Positions 32,901 to 41,128 of a stretch of 47,494 bases of DNA are shown here, in pieces. Position 1 is the stretch's first letter, and every line of letters begins with the position of its first letter. The notes below the pieces were generated by a model. That model was not told the origin of the DNA. It did no database searches and saw nothing but the letters and a program-made list of their open reading frames with translations. The DNA comes from Oscillatoria sp. HE19RPO (lineage in GTDB: Bacteria; Cyanobacteriota; Cyanobacteriia; Cyanobacteriales; Laspinemataceae): contig NZ_JAMXOT010000033.1 of the NCBI RefSeq assembly GCF_024220515.1, positions 1 through 47,494 of the forward strand, given 5' to 3'. A program made the translations under genes and the position numbers.

Positions 32901-35344
32901 CGGTGTTGGACAATTACGTTTATGTCCTCGATCGCACTCGGTTTAAATCCCGGTTAGGCAAATCTCAACTTCCGGCAAAACTGGATGAAGGGATTGTTGA
33001 TAATTATTTAGCAGTTGCTGCCAATCGGTTTAGCGAATTGCTCAACGAGGCGATCGCCACTACCGATTCCAAAACCAGGCAGGCGATTAACACAGCCCTC
33101 CAAAATGCCCCACTGTTTAAACCCAAAGCATCCCAATACAAACAAAAATTAGACCGCTGGGACGAATTTTACCACCATCTTTACGCAGAAACCTATCTGC
33201 AAGATGCCCGATATGTGTATGTTATGGCAGTAGAAGAGGCAGGCGTCGCCGAATGTTTTGACATTCAAATGGAAGACCAATCCTCACCCTATTTTCTAGC
33301 CGAGGGCGTGGTTACTCATAATTGCTATCAAGAGCAAATCATGAAAGTCGCCCAGGATTTAGGGGGATATTCCTTGGGTCAAGCGGATTTATTACGCCGC
33401 GCAATGGGTAAAAAGAAACCCGAAGAAATGAATAAACATCGGGAACTTTTTCTGGATGGCGCAACAAAAAATGGAGTCTCCAAATCCATTGCAGAAAATT
33501 TGTTTAACCAGATGCTTTTGTTCGCGGAGTATTGCTTAAGCTACGATACGGAGATATTGACCGTAGAATATGGCCCAATGGCGATCGGGCAAATCGTCGA
33601 AAAGCAAATCCCCTGTACCGTTTATACGGTCGATGGTGAGGGCTATATGTACCGCCAAACCATCGCCCAATGGCATCATCGGGGTCAGCAAGAGGTGTTT
33701 GAATATGCCTTGGCAGATGGTCGAGTGGTTCGGGCTACCAAAGACCATAAATTCATGGTAAAAGCCGGTCAGATGTTGGCGATTGACGAGATATTTGAAC
33801 AGGGTTTACAACTGATAGGAGTCTCAGAAAAACTGGTCTCCCGTCAATTGTTGGGAATTCAAGACGTTTATGATATTGGCGTTGAACGGGACCACAATTT
33901 TATTCTCGCCAATGGGTTGGTGGCGTCAAACTGCTTTAACAAATCCCATTCCACTGCCTACGGTTATGTAACCTATCAAACGGCTTATTTGAAGGCGAAT
34001 TATCCCGTCGAATATATGGCGGCTTTGCTGACTTCAAATAGTGGTGACCAGGATAAAGTTCAGAAATATATCGCTAACTGTCAAGAGTTAAATATCACTG
34101 TCCAAGGACCGGATATTAATCGGTCGGGGGTGGATTTTACTCCGGTGGATGCCAATGCGGAAAAGGGAACGATTTTGTTTGGATTGTCGGCGGTGAAAAA
34201 TATTGGCGACAATGCGATTCACGCTATTTTGACCGAACGAGAGGCGAATGGTCCGTTTCACTCTTTGGCGGATTTGTGCGATCGCATTAATCTCCATACG
34301 GTCAACAGTCGCGCCTTAGAAGCGTTGATTAAATGTGGGGCGTTGGATGGTCTCAATCCTAACCGCAAACAGGCCATTGAATATATGCCTCTGGCAATTA
34401 AATGGGCGCAGGACCGGGCCAAGGAACAAGAAACCGGCCAGCTTAATTTATTTGACCAGTTAGCGGTGATGACCGAAACTTCTACTTTTGAATCCGCCCC
34501 GGTTCCCCCGAATATTGCAGATTTTCCGGTGGAGGAAAAGCTGCAATTTGAGAAAGAATTGCTGGGATTTTATGTATCTGAACATCCCTTAAAAAATGCG
34601 GGCAGAATTGCCGAACACTTGGGGATTGAGGTGGTGAGTCTGGGGAAACTGGATGAACAGAAATCCCGGACCAAAATCAGTGTACTGGTGGTGTTGACGG
34701 AAGTTAAACAGATTCTCACGAAAAAAGATGAACGCCGCATGGCTTTTCTGCAAATGGAAGATATTGAAGGGAAGGCAGAAGCGGTGGTGTTTCCGGATAC
34801 TTATGAACAAATCCACGAGTTGCTGATTCCGGATACGCCGATTTTGATTGATGGGAAAGTCGATCGCCGGGACGATCGCACTCAGTTGATTGTGGAAGAA
34901 GCCAAAGTTTTGAAATTGGATGAGTTAACCCCACTCCGGGAAGCGGTTGTACCGACGAGGATCGCGGAGATGATTTTGCTAGAACTGACGACCGATCTCA
35001 TCCATACACCGGCAATGCTCGATCACCTGAAAGTGATTCTGCAAGAACATTCCGCAGACAAAACCAAGGCAACGGTCCCGGCAGTTGCCATCATTGTCAA
35101 AGCGGGCGATCGCCATCGCGCTGCTGCAATTTGTGGACCCAATTTCTGGGTCCAGGATTGTCATAATGTGGTCACCGCCCTCAATGCTGCTGGATTCCCA
35201 GCGGTGGTGTATTCTCTCCCTCCTGGGAATGGGATGGGGAATTTACCCCCATTTTCTGACCCGCTTCCGTTCCAGCAGCTTACGGTTGCCTATCTCAACT
35301 CGATTCGGTCCATTTTGCAGGAATTGGATGAGGATAACGACTGA
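29981..35344 (+). CDS. dnaE: DNA polymerase III alpha subunit (DnaE), single uninterrupted gene with two inteins
   Basis: One 1787-codon frame encoding the replicative polymerase. The PHP domain opens the protein ([20 protein letters not shown] from residue 7). The polymerase carboxylates are Asp407 and Asp409 in PDIDTDF and Asp575 in [10 protein letters not shown]. Intein 1 occupies residues 714-1114 and intein 2 residues 1185-1317; splicing both out leaves 1253 residues with junctions YGIL-CYQEQIM and FAEY-CFNKSHS. The fingers, the C-terminal OB fold ([20 protein letters not shown]) and the end region follow. In most cyanobacteria the gene is split in two loci at the second junction, so a single intact gene with an unsplit intein there is unusual. 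GGAG precedes the ATG. The stop codon lies in a family B repeat terminus. Confidence 0.96.
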   Translation: MSFVGLHIHTDYSLLDGASQIPKLIDKAIELGMPAIALTDHGVMYGAIELIKACRGKGIKPIIGNEMYVINEPLDTTARCRRYHQVVLAKNTKGYKNLVKLTTISSLEGIHGKGIFARPCINKELLEQYHEDLIVTSACLGGEIPQAILQNKLDVARKVAKWYKKLFGDDYYLELQDHGSQEDRIVNVELVKIARELNIKLIATNDSHFISCYDVEAHDALLCIQTGKLITEDKRLRYSGTEYMKSAEEMALLFRDHLSDEVIQEAIANTLEVASKIEPYHILGEPRIPDFQCPPGETPNTYVEWIAKEGLKERFKVKSYEEIPQVYRDRLVYEVKMLQQMGFAAYFLVVWDYIKYARDRGIPVGPGRGSAAGSLVAYAMQITNIDPVHHGLLFERFLNPERKSMPDIDTDFCISRRDEVIQYVTEKYGKERVAQIITFNRMTSKAVLKDVARVLGVPYKKSDEMAKLIPVARGKPEKLAVMISDKSPAPEFREAYVKNEEIPRDDGTVVEFRQWLDMAIRIEGTNKSSGVHAAGVVISADRLDEIVPLQKNNDGATITQYPMEDLESLGLLKMDFLGLKNLTMIQKTLDYIKETKHLNFDPYQFPAEERRAQEVRGRGTKKFPEDIDKTYKILAKGDLEGVFQLESSGMKQIVQELKPSSLEDISSILALYRPGPLDAGLIPKFIDRKHGREAIQYEHPMLETILNETYGILCLPQGTQINKPDGSTVAIENIQPGDWVLTSNGHQVWKAKVAKQWRSGSKEILKITLSSGTVIYTSKSHRFLTPEGDKEAWKLKSGPGGLKNAHIYSSVLYEKWPISNNSKQLNPNEAYLLGLFIGDGNLVSSTPNIACSTEETAEYVANLIGSTWGGEPKYYFHTRCWYAYSKFKTQPKPTPLTQFMDGLYGGRSWKVKSQQKHLPADVLDYCEGARLDLLRGLWDSDGCYHPTLLYFRSSSPQLLQQVGLLLGSLKISYAVLDNYVYVLDRTRFKSRLGKSQLPAKLDEGIVDNYLAVAANRFSELLNEAIATTDSKTRQAINTALQNAPLFKPKASQYKQKLDRWDEFYHHLYAETYLQDARYVYVMAVEEAGVAECFDIQMEDQSSPYFLAEGVVTHNCYQEQIMKVAQDLGGYSLGQADLLRRAMGKKKPEEMNKHRELFLDGATKNGVSKSIAENLFNQMLLFAEYCLSYDTEILTVEYGPMAIGQIVEKQIPCTVYTVDGEGYMYRQTIAQWHHRGQQEVFEYALADGRVVRATKDHKFMVKAGQMLAIDEIFEQGLQLIGVSEKLVSRQLLGIQDVYDIGVERDHNFILANGLVASNCFNKSHSTAYGYVTYQTAYLKANYPVEYMAALLTSNSGDQDKVQKYIANCQELNITVQGPDINRSGVDFTPVDANAEKGTILFGLSAVKNIGDNAIHAILTEREANGPFHSLADLCDRINLHTVNSRALEALIKCGALDGLNPNRKQAIEYMPLAIKWAQDRAKEQETGQLNLFDQLAVMTETSTFESAPVPPNIADFPVEEKLQFEKELLGFYVSEHPLKNAGRIAEHLGIEVVSLGKLDEQKSRTKISVLVVLTEVKQILTKKDERRMAFLQMEDIEGKAEAVVFPDTYEQIHELLIPDTPILIDGKVDRRDDRTQLIVEEAKVLKLDELTPLREAVVPTRIAEMILLELTTDLIHTPAMLDHLKVILQEHSADKTKATVPAVAIIVKAGDRHRAAAICGPNFWVQDCHNVVTALNAAGFPAVVYSLPPGNGMGNLPPFSDPLPFQQLTVAYLNSIRSILQELDEDND
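32120..33322 (+). other. Intein 1 of DnaE: 401-residue intein with LAGLIDADG homing endonuclease
   Basis: Starts at Cys714 (block [21 protein letters not shown], then PGDWVLT) and ends at His-Asn1114 before Cys+1. Block B is visible as [18 protein letters not shown] with the TxxH pattern. The insert carries the two LAGLIDADG-type motifs [12 protein letters not shown] and [12 protein letters not shown], each ending in the expected Asp-Gly, so the endonuclease may be active. Blocks F/G are [19 protein letters not shown] then VVTHN. It interrupts the conserved YGIL-YQEQ motif of the polymerase. Confidence 0.93.
33533..33931 (+). other. Intein 2 of DnaE: continuous 133-residue mini-intein at the split-DnaE site
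   Basis: Starts at Cys1185 with [20 protein letters not shown] and ends [23 protein letters not shown] before Cys+1 (CFN). The first ~100 residues match the N-half of the split cyanobacterial DnaE intein (including [20 protein letters not shown]) and the last ~36 match its C-half. Where the split occurs elsewhere, this protein runs on through [20 protein letters not shown] with no stop, no new start Met and about five residues fewer than the two halves combined. No endonuclease domain. It should splice in cis. Confidence 0.95.
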
Positions 35345-35396
35345 AGTCGTTACTACGAACTAAGAGGGGATAACGACTGAAGTCGTTACTACGAAC
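35336..35396. repeat. Two family B terminus copies overlapping the dnaE stop
   Basis: AACGACTGAAGTCGTTACTA (then CGAAC) occurs at 35336-35360 and again at 35372-35396. It matches the right terminus of the element at 13965-13989 except for one base. The dnaE stop TGA (35342-35344) is within the first copy. Confidence 0.88.
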
Positions 35397-35433
35397 AGGC
35401 GGGTTTCTACCCCATCCCCCCCATGAACCTAGG

Positions 35434-35475
35434 ACAAATGACAAATGACAAATGACAAATGACAAATGACAAATG
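35434..35475. repeat. Heptamer STRR, six copies of ACAAATG
   Basis: Six exact ACAAATG units in tandem, a short tandemly repeated repetitive sequence of the type known in filamentous cyanobacteria. The same heptamer appears around 9690-9835. Confidence 0.93.
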
Positions 35476-35482
35476 ACCCCCA

Positions 35483-37375
35483 TCACGGTGCCTGCCACAA
35501 CTTCACCGTCTCATCTCCTGCGGCAGTGGCGAGGGTTTTGCTATCGGGACTGAAGGTGACGGCAAAGACGCGATCGCTGTGGTCGGTCAGGGTACAAAGG
35601 GGCTTGCGTTTGCGGATATCCCAGAGGATGACGGTTTGATCCCGGCTGCCACTGGCGACTAATTTGCCATCGGGACTAAAGGCGATCGCATTGATCCGTT
35701 CGGAATGTCCCGGTAAGCGGGTGATTTGTTCACCTCGACCCACATCCCAAAGGACCAGAGACCCGTCAAAATTGCCGCTGACGATGGTTTGGCCATCAGG
35801 ACTGAATGCAACCGCATTGACCAGGCCAGAATCGCCGTAGAGAGTAAAAAAGTGCTTGCCGGTGTGGACATTCCACAGCATCAGGGTGGTGTCGCGACTG
35901 CCGGAGGCGAGGGTAATGCCATCGGGACTAAAGGCGAGGGAATAGACCCAACTTGAGTGGCCCCTGAGCTTGCGGATGGCTTTGCCGGTGTAGGGATTCC
36001 ATAAAATCATTTTGCGGTCCCAACTGCCAGAGGCCAACATAGTCCCATCGGGACTGAAGGCGAGAGCATCTACTAATTCAGAATGGCCGGAAAACCATCC
36101 CCCAAGGTTCCGAATTTTTTCTCCGGTTTCGGCGTTCCAGAGAATGATGCTTTTATCCCGACTGCTACTGGCAAACAGGGGAGATACGGGACTAAAGGCG
36201 ACGGAGAGGACTAAATCGGAATGACCCTCTAGGGTGCGGAGGCGATCGCCGGTGATGGGATTCCAGAGAATTACCGATTGATCTGCGCTACCACTGGCTA
36301 AGGTATTGCCATCGGGACTAAAGGAGATCGCCCAGACCCAACCTTGATGACCTTTGAGGGTCCGCAGGCATCTCCAGGCATGGGGATCTGCCTGGGGTGG
36401 GGTTGCCGGTGGAGGGACGCTGGGGACGGTTGGCGGTAAACTTTCCTCTTCTAAGCTATTCAAAAAAGTAGGTCGCAGGGAATGCAAGTCTTCCAGAATC
36501 TCCGTTACAGACTGATAGCGTTCATTCACGCGGTCTTGCAAGAGTTTTTCTAGAATTTGGGCTAAACCGTCACTGACATCGGACCCAATTTTCCAGAGTC
36601 GTTCTCTCCAGATCCATCTTCCCTCCAGGGGGTCGTACAAATCATCCACCCACTCTCCCGTTAACAGTTGAATGCAGGTGACCCCGAGACTGTAGAGATC
36701 GCTGGCGGGATAGGCGAGTCCCCCCCGGATCTGCTCAGGGGGTGCATATCCTTCGGTCCCAATGGTGCTCCCGGTTCGGGCGAGTCCCAGACTGGCTAAA
36801 TGTTTAGAAATGCCGAGATTGGTGAGGACTAATTGTCTGTTATGGCGGCGACGAATATTATCGGGTTTGATATCTCGGTGAATAATATTGCGATCGTGGA
36901 TGGTTTTGAACACGGGTAATAGGTGATCGAGCAGTTCCCAGATTTGGGGTTCTCGGAACGCCCCATGTTGTTCCATCTCTTCGAGCAAACTTTGGCCGTC
37001 GATAAACTCGATCGCCATGTACAGGCGTTTGTCTTGCTCAAAATAATCTAGCAACTTGGCAATCTGCTGATGATCTCCCATTGCCTGCCGACGTTGAGCA
37101 TCGTGACGAAAGACTTCAATCGCCTTTTCCAGGGTACTACTGTGGACGGAGGCTTCTAAGCCATTTTCGACCGGCAGCAGTTGCTTGATAATGCAGTACC
37201 TGTCCTGGTTTTGTTGATCCACCGCCAAAAAAGTTCGTTCCATACCCCCTTCTCCTAGCAGTTGGATGGTCCGGTAGCGCTCTTTGAGCAGCAAATGCGA
37301 TCCACAACTTAGACAAGTCTGGATATTCGGTGGGTTTTGGGGATTTTGGCAAGCGGGATTCACGCAATAAGTCAT
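35483..37375 (-). CDS. SpkB-like zinc-ribbon Hanks-type kinase with seven WD40 repeats; probable pseudokinase
   Basis: A 630-residue protein, fourth in transcription order of a kinase array. The N-terminal zinc ribbon has Cys pairs in YCVNPACQNP and CLSCGS. The kinase domain (about 35-300) has LLGEGGMERTFLAVD (Gly loop), Lys in CIIKQLLP, and HRDIKPDN, but the DFG motif reads NLG (LVLTNLGISKHL, bases 36812-36820), removing the Mg2+-binding aspartate. APE is APPEQ. A Pro-rich linker then leads to seven WD40 blades, each with a GH and a WN/WD end, e.g. HQGWVWAISFSPDGNTLASG. The propeller should bind partner proteins. The frame starts four codons earlier, but relatives begin M(S/T)YC, so I use 37375. 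Loss of catalysis is inferred. Confidence 0.9.
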   Translation of the reverse strand: MTYCVNPACQNPQNPPNIQTCLSCGSHLLLKERYRTIQLLGEGGMERTFLAVDQQNQDRYCIIKQLLPVENGLEASVHSSTLEKAIEVFRHDAQRRQAMGDHQQIAKLLDYFEQDKRLYMAIEFIDGQSLLEEMEQHGAFREPQIWELLDHLLPVFKTIHDRNIIHRDIKPDNIRRRHNRQLVLTNLGISKHLASLGLARTGSTIGTEGYAPPEQIRGGLAYPASDLYSLGVTCIQLLTGEWVDDLYDPLEGRWIWRERLWKIGSDVSDGLAQILEKLLQDRVNERYQSVTEILEDLHSLRPTFLNSLEEESLPPTVPSVPPPATPPQADPHAWRCLRTLKGHQGWVWAISFSPDGNTLASGSADQSVILWNPITGDRLRTLEGHSDLVLSVAFSPVSPLFASSSRDKSIILWNAETGEKIRNLGGWFSGHSELVDALAFSPDGTMLASGSWDRKMILWNPYTGKAIRKLRGHSSWVYSLAFSPDGITLASGSRDTTLMLWNVHTGKHFFTLYGDSGLVNAVAFSPDGQTIVSGNFDGSLVLWDVGRGEQITRLPGHSERINAIAFSPDGKLVASGSRDQTVILWDIRKRKPLCTLTDHSDRVFAVTFSPDSKTLATAAGDETVKLWQAP

Positions 37376-37558
37376 ACCAGAAAACACTCAAAAGTGGTTA
37401 TATAATAGTCAGTCTTTACCAAAATTTTGGTCTTGGCACGTTTACCGAATGGGTCCATCGGTGCTGATTTTCAAGAACTATTTGGTATTACAGACTACCA
37501 ATATTCGGGAATTAATCAGCTTTTTCTGGTTCACACTCGTTTTGTTGATGGCCTAATT

Positions 37559-39439
37559 TTATGTTTTATTTTCAGTTGACAAGACAGCTTGCCAAATTTT
37601 GATTGTATTATCCCAACTGCTACTCACTAATTTGTTGCCTTCTGGACTAAAGGCAACGGAGGTAATAGGTCCAGAATGCCATTTTAAGGTACAGAGTTCT
37701 TGTCCGGTTCTCAAATGGAACAATCTAATTAGCCGATCGCGACTGCCACAGGCGATAATTTCTCCATCGGGACTCACGGCGACGGCTTGGACCCAATCTT
37801 TCACGGTTTGCAAGCTGTAGGTCTCGGTGTGGGTCTCTAAATCCCACAGTTTCACGGTTTTGTCTTCACTGCCACTAACTAACTGTTGACTGTTGGGGGT
37901 AAAGGCAACGGCCCTGACTGAGGCCAAATGTCCCTGGAGGGTGGTTTGCTCTAAGCCACTGCTCAAGTCCCATAATTTGATGGTATGGTCATCGTATCCA
38001 CCCCCACTGGCTAAGGTTTTCCCATCCGGGGCGATCGCCACCGATTCCACATACCCCGTATGTCCAGTCAGGGTCCCCACGGCCATCCCCGTTGTCAGGT
38101 CCCACAGTTTCACGGTCCCGTCAAAACAACCTGCCGCTAGTATTCCCCCATCGGGACCGATCGCAATCGACAACGGATAGGCATTTAATCCATCCCAGGT
38201 CTGCAATAAGTTCCCACTGCCCAAATCCCACAGCTTGAGGGTGTTATCCAAGCTGCCACTGACCAGAATTTGGCCGTCGGGACTAATCGCCAGACAACTC
38301 ACCCATCCGGTATGAGCGGTTAAAGTCCCGATCGCATTCCCGGTGGCCAAATGCCAGACCTTAATGGTTTTATCATAACTACAACTGGCTAAGGTTTCTC
38401 CATCGGGGCTAATCGCCACGGCGATCGCATAGTTCTGATGACCTGTCAAGGTATGAACACATTTCCAGGTGGTCGGAATTGAGGGGTTAATCGTCGGGGT
38501 TGCTTTGGGGGATGTTGGGGATTTGGACATAAATCCTTGGGGAATCGACCAATAGAGGTCTGCCAGCGCCCCTCGGGCACTTTCGTAGCGATCGTTTACC
38601 CACTCCTGCACCATCTTATCAATCACTTTTTCTAAGCGGCGATCAATCGTTATCCCTTTTTTGATTAATTCTTCTCGCCACAACCAGCGGCCCTTCATCG
38701 GGTCGTACAATTCATCGGGGTTGGTATCAGTCATCAAATGAATACAAGTCACCCCCAAACTGTACAAATCACTGGCCGGATACGCTTTCCCTCCCCGCAG
38801 TTGTTCAATGGGTGCATAGCCTTCGGTCCCGATTTTGGTTCCCGTTTTCACTAAAACGTTATTACTGAGTTGTTTCGCTACACCAAAATCAATTAAAACA
38901 TATTTTCCATCGGATTTTTGTCTTAAAATATTTTCCGGTTTAATATCTCGATGCACCACATTTCTATCATGGATATACTGCAAAACCGGCAATAAATCTA
39001 ATAATAAATTCTTGATTTTTTCGCTAGAAAATGGCCCATTTTCATCCAACTCCTGTAACAAGGTTTTGCCATCGATAAACTGTTGCACTAAATAGAGACG
39101 TCCGTCAATGGCAAAATCCGCAAATAAGGTAGGAATCTGGGGATGATCTCCCAGTTGTAACAGTCGTTGAGCTTCCTGGGCGAACATTTTAGTCGCCGTT
39201 TCCAATAGTTCTGAATTTTGCTGCACTTGGGGTAAGGGCAAAAATTGTTTAATCACACAGGTGGCATTTAAGCGATCGGCATCTTCCGCGATGAAGGTGC
39301 GCCCAAATCCCCCTTCCCCCAACAGGGAAAGTGCTCGATAGCGATCGTTCAGTTGTAACTCGGTGCCACAACTTTGACAAAACTTGATACCGGCTGGATT
39401 CTCGGGATTTTGACAGTAGGGATTGAGACAATAGCTCAT
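37559..39439 (-). CDS. SpkB-like zinc-ribbon Hanks-type kinase with seven WD40 repeats
   Basis: A 626-residue paralogue with the same layout: zinc ribbon (SYCLNPYCQNPENPAG, CQSCGT), Ser/Thr kinase (LLGEGGFGRTFIAED, Lys in CVIKQFLP, HRDIKPEN, DFG in VLIDFGVAKQL, APIEQL) and a seven-bladed WD40 propeller from about residue 325 (HQNYAIAVAISPDGETLASC first, SGPITSVAFSPEGNKLVSSS last). All catalytic residues are present, so it should be active. Blades 3 and 6 are the most diverged, and one blade has an inserted GGYDDH. The start MSYC is family-typical. It is separated from the next gene upstream by 436 bp that contain a repeat element, so it may have its own promoter. Confidence 0.92.
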   Translation of the reverse strand: MSYCLNPYCQNPENPAGIKFCQSCGTELQLNDRYRALSLLGEGGFGRTFIAEDADRLNATCVIKQFLPLPQVQQNSELLETATKMFAQEAQRLLQLGDHPQIPTLFADFAIDGRLYLVQQFIDGKTLLQELDENGPFSSEKIKNLLLDLLPVLQYIHDRNVVHRDIKPENILRQKSDGKYVLIDFGVAKQLSNNVLVKTGTKIGTEGYAPIEQLRGGKAYPASDLYSLGVTCIHLMTDTNPDELYDPMKGRWLWREELIKKGITIDRRLEKVIDKMVQEWVNDRYESARGALADLYWSIPQGFMSKSPTSPKATPTINPSIPTTWKCVHTLTGHQNYAIAVAISPDGETLASCSYDKTIKVWHLATGNAIGTLTAHTGWVSCLAISPDGQILVSGSLDNTLKLWDLGSGNLLQTWDGLNAYPLSIAIGPDGGILAAGCFDGTVKLWDLTTGMAVGTLTGHTGYVESVAIAPDGKTLASGGGYDDHTIKLWDLSSGLEQTTLQGHLASVRAVAFTPNSQQLVSGSEDKTVKLWDLETHTETYSLQTVKDWVQAVAVSPDGEIIACGSRDRLIRLFHLRTGQELCTLKWHSGPITSVAFSPEGNKLVSSSWDNTIKIWQAVLSTENKT

Positions 39440-39572
39440 GCCATTTTTCAGGTAAAACAGTTCAGGATACGGGCAATTCTTCTAATTTTATATTTTAATC
39501 CCAATTTACCTAAATTACCCGCTTTCTGATAAAATCAAGAGAGTGACTGACGGAGGTATTCTCTGATTCATT

Positions 39573-39702
39573 TAACAGGACTTGAGCAATTTAACAAATT
39601 AAACGCTAAATGTGTAGAGGCGATTCGCGAATTGCCTCTACACATTTAGGTGGGATTTAGTTGGGATGAATTCTCAAATAAAAATCGGCGTAAGTCCTGT
39701 TA
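39573..39702. mobile_element. 130-bp MITE-like element, family C
   Basis: Ends TAACAGGACTT (39573-39583) and AAGTCCTGTTA (39692-39702) are perfect inverted repeats. The core is a near-palindrome, GTGTAGAGGCGATTCGCGAA then TTGCCTCTACAC, related to the 42-bp palindrome at 24334-24375. No ORF. The flanks to 39440 and 39875 are AT-rich with no gene. Confidence 0.85.
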
Positions 39703-39875
39703 CAGCAGTTTATATTACCAGAAATGGGTGATAATTTAAACCGCTTAAATTAGGTTTTTATAAAAGAAAATCAAGGAAAATTTTAACAGTCAACAAATAT
39801 AGGCTGTGGATTTTTCTTATGAAATAAATTGATTTTTATGGGAAATAAATCTCTATTTTGCTAGGTTTTGAGTGA

Positions 39876-41024
39876 TTAAGGCTCACCTCCAAATTCAGAG
39901 CGTAAGGCTTCTAATTCAGCGGCGATCGGGTCAAATCCAGCGGGTTTATTGGGGGGAGTTGGGTTCGGTTTGGGTGGGGGAGAGGCGGGGGGTGAAGCAT
40001 TACCCGGTTGTCCTTGACTAAAATGAGTTTTAATCGCTTCTAAATCCACGGAAATCGGGTCAAATTTTCCCGGTTGAAACCGGGTGGAGGGAGGCGTTTG
40101 GGCGGCAGCAGGGGGTTTGGGGGGAGGGGAGGGGAGTGAATTGGGTTGCAACCCCTGTAAAACCTCTGTCGCTGATTGATAGCGATCGCGCACCAATTCT
40201 TGCAGCAGTTTATCTAAAATTTTTGCTAAAATGGGAGAGATACTTTTCCCTTGCTTTGCCAGTTGTTCTTTCCACACCCAGCGGGCATTCATTCCATCAT
40301 ATAAATCATCGGGCATTTTGGCCGTTAATAACTGAATACAAGTCACGCCCAAACTATATAAATCACTGGCAGGATAAGCTTGACCCCCGCGAATTTGTTC
40401 GATGGGTGCATATCCGTGAGTCCCGGCGCGAGTTCCTCGTTGAGCCAGGGCAGTCCCCGTCCCTTCTTTCGCCACACCAAAATCGACTAAAACGAGCTTA
40501 TTATCCTTGCGCCGCCGTAAAATATTATCCGGTTTGATATCTCGATGAATTACATGATTGTCATGAATAAATTGCAGAATTGGCAATAAATCCAGTAACA
40601 GGGATTGAATTTGATTTTCGCTGAATGCTCCTTGGTGTTTGAGTTCGTCTAAAAGGTCCGGGCCGTCAATTAATTCCTGGACTAAATACCAGCGTTTGTC
40701 CTGTTCAAAATAACCATAAAGGGAGGGAATTTGAGGATGTTCCCCCAGATGAAGCAGTTGCACCGCTTCCCGTTGAAACAGTTCTGTCGCTTTTGCTAAG
40801 GCAGCAGTCCCTTGAATTTGGGGAAAAAACTGTTTAATCACACAGGGTGCATTGAGGCGGTCTTCATCAACGGCGAAAAAGGTGCGACCCATCCCCCCTT
40901 GACCCAGGGGTTGGACTGCGCGATAGCGATCGCGCAACAGTAATTTAGCCCCACAGGTTAGACAAAATTTGGTAGCGGGGGGATTGGAGGGATTAGGGCA
41001 GTTTGAATTGAGACAATAGGTCAT
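39876..41024 (-). CDS. SpkB-like zinc-ribbon Hanks-type kinase with proline-rich tail, no WD40 domain
   Basis: A 382-residue paralogue. Zinc ribbon (TYCLNSNCPNPSNPPA, CLTCGA), active-looking kinase domain (PLGQGGMGRTFFAVD, Lys in CVIKQFFP, HRDIKPDN, VDFGVAKEG, APIEQI) to about residue 300. Where the paralogues carry WD40 blades this one has about 80 residues of Pro-rich linker with two copies of a short motif, FDPISVDLEAIKTHF and FDPIAAELEALRSEF, the second at the very C-terminus. The motif looks like an amphipathic helix and may be a docking peptide. The open frame runs 41 codons further upstream into Arg-rich sequence; MTYC at 41024 matches the paralogues and is preferred. Confidence 0.9.
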   Translation of the reverse strand: MTYCLNSNCPNPSNPPATKFCLTCGAKLLLRDRYRAVQPLGQGGMGRTFFAVDEDRLNAPCVIKQFFPQIQGTAALAKATELFQREAVQLLHLGEHPQIPSLYGYFEQDKRWYLVQELIDGPDLLDELKHQGAFSENQIQSLLLDLLPILQFIHDNHVIHRDIKPDNILRRRKDNKLVLVDFGVAKEGTGTALAQRGTRAGTHGYAPIEQIRGGQAYPASDLYSLGVTCIQLLTAKMPDDLYDGMNARWVWKEQLAKQGKSISPILAKILDKLLQELVRDRYQSATEVLQGLQPNSLPSPPPKPPAAAQTPPSTRFQPGKFDPISVDLEAIKTHFSQGQPGNASPPASPPPKPNPTPPNKPAGFDPIAAELEALRSEFGGEP

Positions 41025-41128
41025 AATTTTACCGAACTTGACAGCATGGGTATCGGTCCTCGGTGATGAGTGGCGATCGCACCGAAACAAGTCAACCGCA
41101 GTCCAAACTCGGCTGATCCGCCTGGTTT

